A stretch of 36,493 bases of DNA from an uncultured Pelagibacteraceae bacterium. Its GTDB lineage: Bacteria > Pseudomonadota > Alphaproteobacteria > Pelagibacterales > Pelagibacteraceae. Where the stretch lies: contig CACOPB010000007.1 of assembly GCA_902628965.1 (NCBI GenBank), forward strand, positions 1 to 36,493. Direction: 5' to 3'. The position numbers and the translations under genes are program-made. Below, piece after piece: positions 26,750 to 35,691 of the stretch (the stretch's first letter is position 1; each line of letters starts with the position of its first letter). Below the pieces are notes generated by a model that worked only from the letters and a program-made list of their open reading frames with translations, had not been told where the DNA came from and searched no databases.

Positions 26750-27485
26750 TATTTTCCTTCACATAAATATCATCAAACAACTTATCCTGTTTCATGGTTA
26801 GATTTCCCTCTTTTACCAATTCTAAAGAGCCCGCAAATATTCCTGCTTTTCCCGTACGTTTATATTTTGAACCACTTTTAAAATTTTTAGGAATTAAATC
26901 ATCTAATTTTTTCCAATCAATCAATTTGCCAAAAAATTCTCTTATTGTTTTAATTCCATCCTCAGCAGTAAATACTGGTAATTTGGGAATGTTCATTTTT
27001 TGAAAGTCCTTGGTCATAATAATTGTTGAATATGACTTAAGAAGTTCAAATAAACTTAAATTATACTCGGTACTATAAATAGATCTTATATTTCCCTTCA
27101 TACCTCTTGATCGAATTTCTCTTCCTAATCTTTTTCTTTTGAGCATTTGTTCTGAAAGCAATCTGATTAATTCTAATTTTTTTAGTTGTAATTTTAATTT
27201 TTCCGCGACTTCTTGGACTTTAAATTCTTCTTCAGGTGTGCCTGGGAGTAATAATTTAGATTTCAAATATGCTAACCAAGTTGCCATCAATAAGTATTCA
27301 GAAGCTATTTCTAAATTTAGGTCTTTTTCTTTTGTAATATAATCATGAAATTGATCTGCTAACTTTGTTATTGATATCTCTTCAAGATCAACTTTTTGAG
27401 CTTTGGCTAAATCTAAAAGGACATCTAGAGGGCCATTATAATTATTAATATCAACATTAAATAATGCAGAATCAGAAATATTCAT
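26742..27485 (-). CDS. scpA: Segregation and condensation protein A
   Basis: Kleisin subunit that bridges the SMC heads. The N-terminal helical domain has NNYNGPLDVLLDLAKAQKVDLEEISITKLADQF and EYLLMATWLAYLKSKLLLP, the classic ScpA signature, and a C-terminal winged-helix region from about 180 (FTAEDGIKTIREFF, then RTGKAGIFAGSLELVKEG). Length 247 is normal. It starts 9 bases after nagZ and overlaps scpB by 8 bases. Confidence 0.95.
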   Translation of the reverse strand: MNISDSALFNVDINNYNGPLDVLLDLAKAQKVDLEEISITKLADQFHDYITKEKDLNLEIASEYLLMATWLAYLKSKLLLPGTPEEEFKVQEVAEKLKLQLKKLELIRLLSEQMLKRKRLGREIRSRGMKGNIRSIYSTEYNLSLFELLKSYSTIIMTKDFQKMNIPKLPVFTAEDGIKTIREFFGKLIDWKKLDDLIPKNFKSGSKYKRTGKAGIFAGSLELVKEGNLTMKQDKLFDDIYVKENND

Positions 27486-27494
27486 GCTCAGATA

Positions 27495-28445
27495 TTAACT
27501 TAAAATTTTATAAAATAGCGATGTTTTTTTTATTATAAAATTACTGACCTTTGGTGAATTATCGCCAACTACCTTCATTTCAGACAATTTACCATTGCAA
27601 TGAAGAGCAAGATTACAACCTGCACTAAATGTTTTAATCGTATTAGTTTTTAAATCATCTTTTAAACTTTTCATTGATAAATCATCTGAAATTAAAATGT
27701 TTTTAAAGCCAATTTTATTTCTAATTAAATTTATAATTTTTTTAGAATGTGTAGCTGTATTTAGCTTATCAATACTTCGATATATTACATGCGCTGTCAT
27801 TGCAAAATAGCTTTGTTTTTTCTTGAATGGAAAAAAATCATTTTTATTCAAATAATTTAAGTTTTTAGTAACTACTGGAGTAAATTTATGACTATCTACC
27901 TTAGCTAATCCATGTCCAGGTATGTGTTTCATCACAGTTCCAATGGAATTTTCATGAAAATAATCGATACAAATATCTCCAATTTTAGAGATATTTTTTT
28001 TATTTTTTGAAAAAGACCTATCGCCAATAATGTTACTAGCTCCTTTAACTCGAAGATCTAATACGGGAACAGTATTTATATTAACACCGATTGATTTAAG
28101 CAAATATGAAGTTTTGTCGATAAATAATTTATAAATAATATTAAATTTTTTCTTATCTTTTGTGAATAAATTACCAAAATATTCAGAAGTCAAATTATCA
28201 AAAGAAATAATTTTACTTAATCGATTTACTCTTCCACCTTCTTGATCAATTAATATTGGGTATCTTTTATCTTTAAATATCTTTTTAATTTTATCAGTTA
28301 ATTTTTTAGTTTGTTCAATTGAACTTATGTTTCTTGAAAATAAAATAACACCCCATGGTTTATATTTCTTTAAAAAAATTATTTCTTTATTTGATAATGT
28401 TGATGATTTTATTCCGACAATAAAGGCTCTTCTATTCTTAATCAT
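27495..28445 (-). CDS. nagZ: Beta-N-acetylhexosaminidase (glycoside hydrolase family 3)
   Basis: Cytoplasmic enzyme that removes GlcNAc from anhydromuropeptides during wall recycling; it complements the lytic transglycosylase encoded at the left of the window. The GH3 TIM-barrel motifs are present: LIDQEGGRVNRL, the mobile-loop segment VMKHIPGHGLAKVDSHKFTPVV with the catalytic His-Asp pair, and ILISDDLSMKSL with the nucleophile Asp. Length 316 is slightly below typical, with a reduced C-terminus. It overlaps the preceding 86-residue gene by 8 bases. Confidence 0.94.
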   Translation of the reverse strand: MIKNRRAFIVGIKSSTLSNKEIIFLKKYKPWGVILFSRNISSIEQTKKLTDKIKKIFKDKRYPILIDQEGGRVNRLSKIISFDNLTSEYFGNLFTKDKKKFNIIYKLFIDKTSYLLKSIGVNINTVPVLDLRVKGASNIIGDRSFSKNKKNISKIGDICIDYFHENSIGTVMKHIPGHGLAKVDSHKFTPVVTKNLNYLNKNDFFPFKKKQSYFAMTAHVIYRSIDKLNTATHSKKIINLIRNKIGFKNILISDDLSMKSLKDDLKTNTIKTFSAGCNLALHCNGKLSEMKVVGDNSPKVSNFIIKKTSLFYKILS

Positions 28446-28698
28446 TCTCTAAAAGTTTCCAAAAATTAAACTTTTTTTTCTTTTTTTTGTTTGTTTGTTT
28501 AACATATTCTATTACATTTTGTGTATCGTTTTCCAAAACTGGTAAATTTTTTGAATATAATTTAATTTTTTCATCATTGTTTTTATAAGATCTGTAAGAT
28601 TTTTTCTTATGTTCATCTGAAAAATAATATCTACCAGTCAAAAAAATAAATAAAGCAATTACAAGAATAAATATTAAATACTTAATTTCTTTTAGCAT
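28438..28698 (-). CDS. Small single-helix membrane protein (86 aa) in the SPOR-gene slot
   Basis: Unknown 86-residue protein with one N-terminal membrane helix (YLIFILVIALFIFLTGRYYF, about 7-26) and a highly charged remainder (KKKSYRSYKNNDEKIK, QTNKKKKKKFNFWKLLEND). In other alphaproteobacteria the gene between argS and nagZ usually encodes a longer membrane protein with a C-terminal SPOR domain. Here the helix and a linker-like part are present but no SPOR domain is recognisable, so it may be a shortened descendant. Tight coupling on both sides (TAATG with argS, 8-base overlap with nagZ) supports it being a real gene. Confidence 0.75.
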   Translation of the reverse strand: MLKEIKYLIFILVIALFIFLTGRYYFSDEHKKKSYRSYKNNDEKIKLYSKNLPVLENDTQNVIEYVKQTNKKKKKKFNFWKLLEND

Positions 28699-30431
28699 TA
28701 CATTTTATCTGGTGTATCTACACCAACTATATCCATTCCTGATTTTACAACGTTAGATATTGCTTTTAAAAAAATTAATTTATCTGGTGAAACTGTTTTT
28801 TGATCATTAATAAATCTTTTTTCTGGGTTTTGTTTGCCAAGATTCCAATAGGAGTGAAACTCTGAAGCCAGATCATATAAAAAAACAGGTATTCTATGTG
28901 GTTCTAATTTTGAACTAGCTGCATCGATACATTTAGGCCATTCTGAAATCTTTTTTAAAATTTTTATTTCATCATTTGAATATTCAAAACTAAAATCATC
29001 CAATTTAACATTTGAATTTAAATTTTTATCAATATGTCTAAAGACAGATGAAATTCTGGCATAACAATATTGAACATAATATAACGGATTATCTTTTGAT
29101 TTTTCTTTTACAGCATCAAAATCAAAATCTAATTCTACATCACTACTTCTGTTGAGCATGATAAATCTAGTTGCATCTTTTCCAACTTCTTTAATTAAAT
29201 CATCAACCGTAATGTAGTCACCTTTTCTTTTAGACATCTTAAATGGTTTGTTATCTTTAATTAATTTTACAAGCTGACTAATTTTACAAATCAATTTGTC
29301 TTTTTTTCCTGATAAAGCTTCAACTGAGGATGAAATTCTTTTGATATAACCAGCATGATCTGCTCCAAGGATATTTATTAAATAATCAAATTTACGATCT
29401 ACTTTATTTTTGTGATAAGCAACATCACTTGCAAAATAAGTCCATGTCCCATCTGACTTTTGTAATGCTCTATCTTTATCGTCACCAAAATCAGTGGATT
29501 TAAAAAGTAACTGTTCTCTTTCTACCCAGTTTTTATCATCTTCTCCAGCTGGAGCTTTAATTTTTCCTTTGTATACAAATTTATTTTTCTCTAAAAATTT
29601 TATTACACTCTCTACTTCGTTGTTTAAAACAATGGTTTTTTCACTAACAAAATTATCATGGTTAATACCTAAACTCTTAAGGTTCTTTTTAATTAAAAAA
29701 AGCGCCTGTTCTATTGATAAAGCTGTTAGCTTATCGCTTATTTCATCATAATTATCAAAATTTAGATCTGAATTTTCTGAAACTATATTTTTTGCAAAAT
29801 CGATAAGGTAATCACCTGGATATAAATCAGGATTATCTTGTGGGAACTTTTCATTAAATTTTACTTCCCTAATTCTAAAGTATACAGATTTTGTAAAATT
29901 TATAATCTGATTACCATAATCATTTACATAATACTCTTTTGTAACCTTGTGTTTATTAAATATTAATACATTAGATATAACATCACCTAAAATAGCTCCT
30001 CTGCAGTGACCAACATGTAAGGGTCCCGTAGGATTGGCTGATACAAATTCAACCAGATAATTATTTTTTTTCTCTTTCTCATTAATTCCAAATTTTTCAG
30101 CGTTATCAATAATTTCTTTGATAAAGTTTGACCAAAAAGATGGCTTAAATTTAATGTTTATGAAACCAGGTTTAACAACAGATATTGACTCGATTTGATC
30201 ATCATTATTTTTAATTTCAGGCATAAGTTTTTCAGCTAATTCTATTGGAGAGGTTTTATTTAGTTTAGATAAAACCATTGCAACATTAGTTGAAATATCA
30301 CAATCAAATTTTGGAGGTGGTATCTCCGCATTAATGCCATTAAAATTTTCTGGAACTATAAGTTGATTTTTTTTACTAAGCTCAACAATAATGGATTTAA
30401 TTTTATCTAGGTATAATTCAAAAATATTCAT
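28698..30431 (-). CDS. argS: Arginyl-tRNA synthetase
   Basis: Class I synthetase charging arginine tRNAs. The HIGH motif is HVGH at 139-142 within SANPTGPLHVGHCRGA, and a KMSKR loop is present as FKMSKRKGDYITVDDL. The N-terminal additional domain (1-110) and the C-terminal DALR anticodon-binding domain (YVQYCYARISSVFRHI onward, ending with VVKSGMDIVGVDTPDKM) are both complete. Length 577 is normal. It overlaps dgt by four bases (ATGA), so the two are translationally coupled. Confidence 0.97.
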   Translation of the reverse strand: MNIFELYLDKIKSIIVELSKKNQLIVPENFNGINAEIPPPKFDCDISTNVAMVLSKLNKTSPIELAEKLMPEIKNNDDQIESISVVKPGFINIKFKPSFWSNFIKEIIDNAEKFGINEKEKKNNYLVEFVSANPTGPLHVGHCRGAILGDVISNVLIFNKHKVTKEYYVNDYGNQIINFTKSVYFRIREVKFNEKFPQDNPDLYPGDYLIDFAKNIVSENSDLNFDNYDEISDKLTALSIEQALFLIKKNLKSLGINHDNFVSEKTIVLNNEVESVIKFLEKNKFVYKGKIKAPAGEDDKNWVEREQLLFKSTDFGDDKDRALQKSDGTWTYFASDVAYHKNKVDRKFDYLINILGADHAGYIKRISSSVEALSGKKDKLICKISQLVKLIKDNKPFKMSKRKGDYITVDDLIKEVGKDATRFIMLNRSSDVELDFDFDAVKEKSKDNPLYYVQYCYARISSVFRHIDKNLNSNVKLDDFSFEYSNDEIKILKKISEWPKCIDAASSKLEPHRIPVFLYDLASEFHSYWNLGKQNPEKRFINDQKTVSPDKLIFLKAISNVVKSGMDIVGVDTPDKM

Positions 30432-31546
30432 TTATTATCGTTATAAAGGTTAATAGCATATCTATCTGTCATACCAGATATAAAATCTGAAATAGCTCTA
30501 TATTTGTCTTTAGTCAATTGCTCTTTGGTCAGAAATTTTCTAGGATTTGATTTAATTATTTTAAATAATTTCTCAATTATCCTTTTACCTCTTTGATTCT
30601 TATTAAGTACTGATTTATTGTCATACATTCTATTTCTTAAAAATGATCTGATTTCTTGTTCTGAATTTTCTATTTTACTTGAAAAAGAAACTATTAATTG
30701 ATTTGATTTTGATACATCTTTTAATGACTTAATTTTTAATTTTTTAATATTTTTTTCAGTATTACTTAATAAATCTCTAATCATAATATCAATAGAGTCC
30801 CTGATGATTTGATAAATAGCAATTTTATAATTTTTTTTATTAATTTTGTTTTTATATTTATGATAAATGTCTTTAAAAAAATCTAATTCAACTAATTCCT
30901 CAAGTTTAAATAAGTTTGCTTTAATTCCATCTTGAATATCATGATTATTATATGCAATGTCATCTGATATGGCTGATATTTGAGCTTCTAAAGATGGATA
31001 AGTATTAAATTTAATTTTATTCTTGAAAACTTTTAAACCAATTAGTTTATTGATCATGCTTAGATCATCTACTGGTCCATTATGTTTTAAAAGTCCTTCT
31101 AAAGTTTCAAGAGTTAAGTTTAGTCCAGCAAATTTAAAATATTTATTCTCTAAAAACATAACTATTCTTAGTGTCTGTAGATTGTGATCAAAACCACCAT
31201 AATTTTGCATACATTCATCTAGAGCATCCTCCCCTGCATGACCAAATGGCGTATGCCCTAAATCATGCGCAAGACTTAAGGTTTCAGCTAAATCTTCATT
31301 TAATTTTAAATACTTAGCTATTGATCTTGCTATTTGAGCAACTTCAATTGAGTGTGTTATTCTGGTTCTGAAATGATCCCCTTCTGTATTAACAAATACT
31401 TGGGTTTTGTGCTTTAATCTTCTAAATGATGCGCTATGAATTATACGATCTCTGTCACGCTGAAAAGGAGATCTATATTTTGAATTAGCTTCTTTATTAA
31501 GTCTACCTTTACTTTTAAATACGCCTAACAAAGTGTCTTTTTTCAT
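30428..31546 (-). CDS. dgt: Deoxyguanosinetriphosphate triphosphohydrolase-like HD protein
   Basis: Hydrolyses dNTPs to nucleoside and triphosphate. The HD-domain metal residues are His65 (THSIEVAQIAR), His94-Asp95 (LAHDLGHTPFGHAGEDAL) and the later Asp in ISDDIAYNNHDIQDG. The N-terminal segment YRSPFQRDRDRIIHSASFRRLKHKTQVF is characteristic of the type used in alphaproteobacteria. Length 372 is normal. It heads the long leftward string that runs to secF and is divergent from the Fe-S carrier gene across 50 bases. Confidence 0.94.
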   Translation of the reverse strand: MKKDTLLGVFKSKGRLNKEANSKYRSPFQRDRDRIIHSASFRRLKHKTQVFVNTEGDHFRTRITHSIEVAQIARSIAKYLKLNEDLAETLSLAHDLGHTPFGHAGEDALDECMQNYGGFDHNLQTLRIVMFLENKYFKFAGLNLTLETLEGLLKHNGPVDDLSMINKLIGLKVFKNKIKFNTYPSLEAQISAISDDIAYNNHDIQDGIKANLFKLEELVELDFFKDIYHKYKNKINKKNYKIAIYQIIRDSIDIMIRDLLSNTEKNIKKLKIKSLKDVSKSNQLIVSFSSKIENSEQEIRSFLRNRMYDNKSVLNKNQRGKRIIEKLFKIIKSNPRKFLTKEQLTKDKYRAISDFISGMTDRYAINLYNDNK

Positions 31547-31596
31547 CCTTTAATTTAAATAATTAAGTATTATATTAGTAATATCAGTGTTGAGAC

Positions 31597-31914
31597 ATGA
31601 TTAAAGAAATTAAATTTACAGATAAAGCGTTAAAACAAATAGATAATTTGTTATCAAAAAAAGACAAAGGATCATTCTTTAGAATCGCTATTAAAGGTGG
31701 AGGCTGCTCTGGTTTTCAATATGAATTTACTTTTGATAAATCAAAACAAGATGATGATTTAAATTATCAAAATATTTTAATTGATAAAACTTCAGCTGAT
31801 TTGCTTAAAGGATCTGAAGTTGATTATGTATCTGAACTTATAGGTGAACAGTTCAAAATATCTAATCCACAAACAAAATCTTCTTGTGGTTGTGGAGTTT
31901 CTTTCTCACTTTAA
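31597..31914 (+). CDS. erpA: A-type iron-sulfur carrier protein (ErpA/IscA-like)
   Basis: Carries and transfers [Fe-S] clusters to apoproteins. The three conserved cysteines are Cys37 (GGGCSGFQY) and Cys97/Cys99 (SSCGCGVSF), the signature C-x(n)-C-G-C of the HesB/IscA family. Length 105 is typical. ErpA, IscA and SufA cannot be separated reliably by eye; no isc or suf genes are adjacent, and dgt-erpA-xthA is a common alphaproteobacterial neighbourhood, which favours ErpA. Its stop overlaps the xthA ATG by one base. Confidence 0.88.
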   Translation: MIKEIKFTDKALKQIDNLLSKKDKGSFFRIAIKGGGCSGFQYEFTFDKSKQDDDLNYQNILIDKTSADLLKGSEVDYVSELIGEQFKISNPQTKSSCGCGVSFSL

Positions 31915-32690
31915 TGCTCATTTCATCTTGGAATGTAAACTCGGTAAGAGCAAGAATTGAAAATATCAAAAGCTATTTATTAAAATATAAACCTGATATT
32001 TTAATGATGCAGGAAATTAAAACTGAAGATGTTAATTTTCCATATGATGATTTTTCATCAATGGACTATGAAAGTCATGTATTTGGTCAAAAAAGTTATA
32101 ATGGTGTAGCGATCATCTCAAAAAATAAATTAAAAAATGTCAAAACAGATTTAATTAAGGATAAGTTAAAACAATCAAGAATAATTTCAGCTGAATTTGA
32201 GCATAAGAAAAAAAATATACAATTAATAAATATTTACACCCCTAATGGTAATCCTGTGGATACTGAAAAATATGATTATAAAAAAAATTGGCTTGATCAA
32301 TTAATAAAACAATTAAAAACTTTATCTAAAAAAAATTCAAATATTATTTTAGCTGGTGATTTTAACATCATTCCATCAGCAGAAGATGTCTATAATGTTA
32401 AAAGTTTTGAAGACGATGCTTTATACAGACTTGAAATAAGAAAAAAATTTAGAGAAATGATCAATCTTGGTTTTAATGATGTCTACAGACATTTTCATGA
32501 AGATAAAGAAGGATATACATTTTGGGATTACATGAGAGGTGCTTGGCAAAAAAATAATGGAATGCGTATTGATCATTTTTTAGTATCAAACTCAATAATT
32601 GATCAAATAAAGGACATAAATATTAATAAAGATCCACGTGGTAGAGAAAAACCCTCTGATCACACACCTATTGAGATTAATTTAGCTTAA
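31914..32690 (+). CDS. xthA: Exodeoxyribonuclease III
   Basis: AP endonuclease and 3'-5' exonuclease of base excision repair. I place the start at the ATG within the TAATG overlap with the Fe-S carrier gene, giving MLISSWNVNSVRAR at the N-terminus; an in-frame ATG 30 bases upstream would run inside the previous gene and add ten residues not found in the family. With this start Asn7 and Glu34 (LMMQEIK) fall in the positions of the metal site. AGDFNIIPSAEDVY carries the catalytic Asp/Asn pair, and RIDHFLVS and PSDHTPIEINL close the active site with the general base His. Length 258 is normal. Confidence 0.95.
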   Translation: MLISSWNVNSVRARIENIKSYLLKYKPDILMMQEIKTEDVNFPYDDFSSMDYESHVFGQKSYNGVAIISKNKLKNVKTDLIKDKLKQSRIISAEFEHKKKNIQLINIYTPNGNPVDTEKYDYKKNWLDQLIKQLKTLSKKNSNIILAGDFNIIPSAEDVYNVKSFEDDALYRLEIRKKFREMINLGFNDVYRHFHEDKEGYTFWDYMRGAWQKNNGMRIDHFLVSNSIIDQIKDININKDPRGREKPSDHTPIEINLA

Positions 32691-33680
32691 AGATTTAATT
32701 TTATTTACTAATTCTTCGTTAATATTTCTTGGGCCAGTATCCATTCTATTATTGTGACGTCTTTCTCCGGGTAATCTTACTTCGCCCATTGATTTCATTT
32801 TTTCAAAAAATTCTTCAGCATGTTTTTGCCAATTAGTACCTGATGTTTTATCTGGATTAATGGCTAGTATGAATTCACCACCACTTGGGGGACCACCATC
32901 ATTATTATCTTTGGCAGCAGTTTCAAAACTAAAATTGTCTCCAACTAATGCTCCTGCTAATAATTCTACCATCATTGCAATTGCAGATCCCTTGTAACCA
33001 CCAAAAGGTAACAAAACACCACCATCAGCAATTTCACCTGGATCAGTTGTTTCTTTTCCATCTTTAGTTAAACCAGTTCCAAGTGGAACTTTGTGCCCTT
33101 CTCTTTTAGCAACTTGAACTTCTCCCATTGCCATTGAGGCTGTTGCCATATCATAAACAACTGGTGTTTTACCTGGACGTGGCCAAGCAAATGAAATTGG
33201 GTTTGTTCCAAATAATGGTTTTATGGCACCAGCAGGTGCTACAGCAGGCTTATAAGATGTACAAGCAAAAGCAACTAAACCATCCTCTGCTAACTTTTCT
33301 GTTTCAGGCCACATAGCAGCCATATGGTGTGAATTATTTATTGCTAATACTGCAACACCATTTTCTTTTGCGGCTTTTGCTAATTCGGGTAATCCTTTAT
33401 TTAATACAACAGGTGCTAAACAATTATTTCCTTCAACTTTGATAACAGATGGAGATATTTTTTTTACCTCAGGTTTTCCTTTTCCATTAATCTTTCCACT
33501 TTTTAATCCAGTGACATATGCTGGTAATCTAAATAGACCATGTGATACCGAGCCATCTCGTTCAGCATTTCTGATCAAGTCTGATAGTATTGATGCTGTT
33601 TCATCATCACAACCATTGGCCAAAAGTGTTTTTTTAGCTAGTTCAAATATTTCGTCTAAGGTTAATGGAACTGTACTCAT
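32682..33680 (-). CDS. Ldh2 family (malate/L-lactate dehydrogenase type) oxidoreductase
   Basis: NAD(P)H-dependent 2-oxoacid or ketimine reductase of the Ldh2/YlbC/AllD family, 332 residues. Visible signatures are ERDGSVSHGLFRLPAYV (about 39-55, the SHG motif), VLAINNSHHMAAMWPETE with the active-site His, GTNPISFAWPRPG for the cofactor region, VVYDMATASMAMGEVQVAKREG, and LLPFGGYKGSAIAMMVELLAGAL. The family contains malate, lactate, ureidoglycolate and delta1-piperideine/pyrroline-2-carboxylate enzymes, so the substrate is open. Its ATG overlaps the zur stop by one base (TAATG), so it is probably translated with the zinc regulator. It converges on xthA with 9 overlapping bases. Confidence 0.88.
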   Translation of the reverse strand: MSTVPLTLDEIFELAKKTLLANGCDDETASILSDLIRNAERDGSVSHGLFRLPAYVTGLKSGKINGKGKPEVKKISPSVIKVEGNNCLAPVVLNKGLPELAKAAKENGVAVLAINNSHHMAAMWPETEKLAEDGLVAFACTSYKPAVAPAGAIKPLFGTNPISFAWPRPGKTPVVYDMATASMAMGEVQVAKREGHKVPLGTGLTKDGKETTDPGEIADGGVLLPFGGYKGSAIAMMVELLAGALVGDNFSFETAAKDNNDGGPPSGGEFILAINPDKTSGTNWQKHAEEFFEKMKSMGEVRLPGERRHNNRMDTGPRNINEELVNKIKSLS

Positions 33681-34078
33681 TATTTTGATTTACATTTCTT
33701 ACATAAACCAAAAAATTCTAAATTATATTTGCTATATTTCATTCCTGAACTGTCTGAAAAATTTGATAAATATTTTGAAAGTTTTGAATTACTTATTTCG
33801 GATACATTTTCACAACTTTCACAAATTGAAAATGCTGTAGCTTTTGAGACCTGACAGCTAGAATTTTGACAAGCTATAAAAGCATTTCTACTCTCAATCT
33901 TATGAATTTTTCCAATTTCAACTAACTTATCTAGAGCTCTATAAACTTGTAGTGGTGCCTTTATTCCTTTTTTTTGAACATTAAAAAGAATTGAGTAAGC
34001 TTTCATCGGCCCACGAGATTTATCAATAAGATCAAAAATGATTTTTTGATTTTTGGAAAGATTGTGTTCTTTTTGCAT
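33680..34078 (-). CDS. zur: Fur-family zinc uptake regulator Zur
   Basis: Zinc-responsive repressor of 132 residues. The winged helix contains KAPLQVYRALDKLVEIGKIHKIESRNAFIAC, whose pattern (VYRALDxLxExGxxHKxES-N) is that of Zur rather than Fur. The structural zinc site is formed by CESC (about 96-99) and CKKC near the C-terminus, and a CQNSSCQVSK segment lies in the hinge. It sits downstream of znuC-znuB by 24 bases, and the shared upstream region of znuC and znuA has two Zur-box-like palindromes, so it likely controls its own operon. The next gene starts within its stop codon. Confidence 0.92.
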   Translation of the reverse strand: MQKEHNLSKNQKIIFDLIDKSRGPMKAYSILFNVQKKGIKAPLQVYRALDKLVEIGKIHKIESRNAFIACQNSSCQVSKATAFSICESCENVSEISNSKLSKYLSNFSDSSGMKYSKYNLEFFGLCKKCKSK

Positions 34079-34102
34079 CTTTAAATTCTTATCAATTAGT
34101 TA

Positions 34103-34906
34103 TCAGTTTTTCAATTTAATCGATTGTTTAATGTTAAGTAATGACAATATAAATAATACTAAAGCTGCCATAATTATTGAAGGCCCAGATGATGTGTTAA
34201 ATTCTAATGAAGAAAATAAACCCAATAAGACAGATAAAAGACCACCAATTATTGAGAATAATACCATCTTTTGTGGACTATCCGACAAATTTCTAGCCAT
34301 AGCAGCTGGTATAATCAACATTCCAGTAATTAATAATAATCCAACCATTTTAATTGATATCGCAATCACTGCAGCCATAAGAATAGTAAATATTGCTTTT
34401 GCTCTATCAGGATTTAATCCTTCTGCTTCAGCTAATTCGTAATTAACCGTCGATGCAAATAAAGGTTTCCAAATCAATTTAAGAACTAATAAAATTAAGG
34501 CCCCACCAGTCCAGATAATTAACAAATCATCAGTCGTTACAGCTAATATATCACCAAATAAAAGTCCCATTATATCAAAACGTATAAATGTTAGAAATCC
34601 TATGACTACTAATCCAACAGCCAAAGAAGAATGTGCCAAAAGACCGAGTAAAGCATCTCCTGGTAAATTAGTTTTTTTTTGTAACTGAATTAATATTAAT
34701 GCAACTAAAGATGAAATTAAAAATACAGATAATGCAATATTAATTTCAAAAGAATACGCTATTGTTACTCCTAATAAAGCTGAATGCGATAATGTATCAC
34801 CAAAATAAGACAACCTTCTCCAAACGACAAAACATCCAAGAGGTCCTGTCACTAAAGCAATACCTAGACCTGCAATAAGTGCCCGTATAAAAAAATCATC
34901 AAACAT
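34103..34906 (-). CDS. znuB: Zinc ABC transporter permease ZnuB
   Basis: Inner-membrane permease of the ABC-3 family, 267 residues with about eight helices. Diagnostic segments are LVTGPLGCFVVWRRLSYFGDTLSHSALLG near the N-terminus, DIMGLLFGDILAVT, and MVGLLLITGMLIIPAAMARNLSDSP in the second half. It starts one base after the znuC stop. Together with ZnuC and the partial ZnuA it forms a complete high-affinity zinc importer. Confidence 0.95.
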   Translation of the reverse strand: MFDDFFIRALIAGLGIALVTGPLGCFVVWRRLSYFGDTLSHSALLGVTIAYSFEINIALSVFLISSLVALILIQLQKKTNLPGDALLGLLAHSSLAVGLVVIGFLTFIRFDIMGLLFGDILAVTTDDLLIIWTGGALILLVLKLIWKPLFASTVNYELAEAEGLNPDRAKAIFTILMAAVIAISIKMVGLLLITGMLIIPAAMARNLSDSPQKMVLFSIIGGLLSVLLGLFSSLEFNTSSGPSIIMAALVLFILSLLNIKQSIKLKN

Positions 34907-34907
34907 A

Positions 34908-35654
34908 CTAATTCTTCTTTATTTCGCCTTTATCCGAATGAACGTGATCATGTTTATGTTCATATACAGAAAGAATTTGAGATGCTTGTTCGCCAAATAA
35001 AGTTTTATATTCATTGTTTTTGGCAACATCCATCGGAGTACCTGAACAACATACATGACCATTTAAACAAACAACATGATCTGTTGCAGTCATAACTGTG
35101 TGTAAATCATGGGATATTAATAAAATTCCACAATTTAACGTGTCAGAGATTCTTTTAATTAATTCATATAAAGCAATCTCTCCAGTGTAATCAACACCTT
35201 GAACTGGTTCATCAAGAACTAATAGTTCTGGCTTTTTGGAAATGGCTCTTGCAATTAAAACTCTTTGAAATTCACCGCCTGACAAATTTCCTAAGTTTTT
35301 ATTCTTAAGGTGTATAACCCCGGTTAAGTTAAGGGCTTCATCTATTGCTTCATCTTTAATATTTTCTGTTAAAAGCATAAAATCATGAACTCTAAGTGGT
35401 AGTGTCCAATCAATTGAGATTTTTTGAGGAACATAACCAACTTTGTTAGTATATTTTTCTACAGATCCTTCTATGTTTTTGTAAATTCCTAATGCAATTT
35501 TGGCTGTAGTACTTTTCCCAGAACCATTAGGTCCAATAAGGGTAACAATTTTTCCTCTTTCAACAGTTAATGAAACACCTTCCACTAGCCATTTATTATT
35601 TTGTTTAAAACCAGCGTTATTTAATTTTACTAATGTACTATTTTCTAAACTCAT
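34908..35654 (-). CDS. znuC: Zinc ABC transporter ATP-binding protein ZnuC
   Basis: ATPase of the zinc importer, 248 residues. Walker A GPNGSGKST is at 41-49, the signature NLSGGEFQRVLIARA, Walker B LLVLDEPVQGVD and the switch ISHD follow in order. YVPQKISIDWTLPLRVHDFM is typical of the ZnuC/MntB type. The C-terminus is histidine-rich (YEHKHDHVHSDKGE), consistent with a metal role or with Zn sensing. First gene of znuC-znuB-zur-ldh2; divergent from znuA. Confidence 0.94.
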   Translation of the reverse strand: MSLENSTLVKLNNAGFKQNNKWLVEGVSLTVERGKIVTLIGPNGSGKSTTAKIALGIYKNIEGSVEKYTNKVGYVPQKISIDWTLPLRVHDFMLLTENIKDEAIDEALNLTGVIHLKNKNLGNLSGGEFQRVLIARAISKKPELLVLDEPVQGVDYTGEIALYELIKRISDTLNCGILLISHDLHTVMTATDHVVCLNGHVCCSGTPMDVAKNNEYKTLFGEQASQILSVYEHKHDHVHSDKGEIKKN

Positions 35655-35673
35655 AAATTGCTTGACTTATAAA

Positions 35674-35688
35674 TGTTATATTATTACA
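35674..35688. promoter_or_regulatory. Zur-box-like palindrome 1 (znuC/znuA)
   Basis: TGTTATATTATTACA, which differs by a single base from the perfect palindrome 18 bases to its right. It resembles the core of the proteobacterial Zur box (TGTTATAxTATAACA). It lies 19 bases from the znuC start and overlaps likely promoter elements of znuC; a TTGACT at 35662-35667 on the plus strand could be the -35 of znuA. Confidence 0.6.
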
Positions 35689-35691
35689 TAC

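Noticed and set aside
31884..31913. Upstream in-frame ATG for exodeoxyribonuclease III
   Set aside because: It lies inside the Fe-S carrier gene and adds ten residues foreign to the family; the TAATG start places the catalytic residues at their usual positions.
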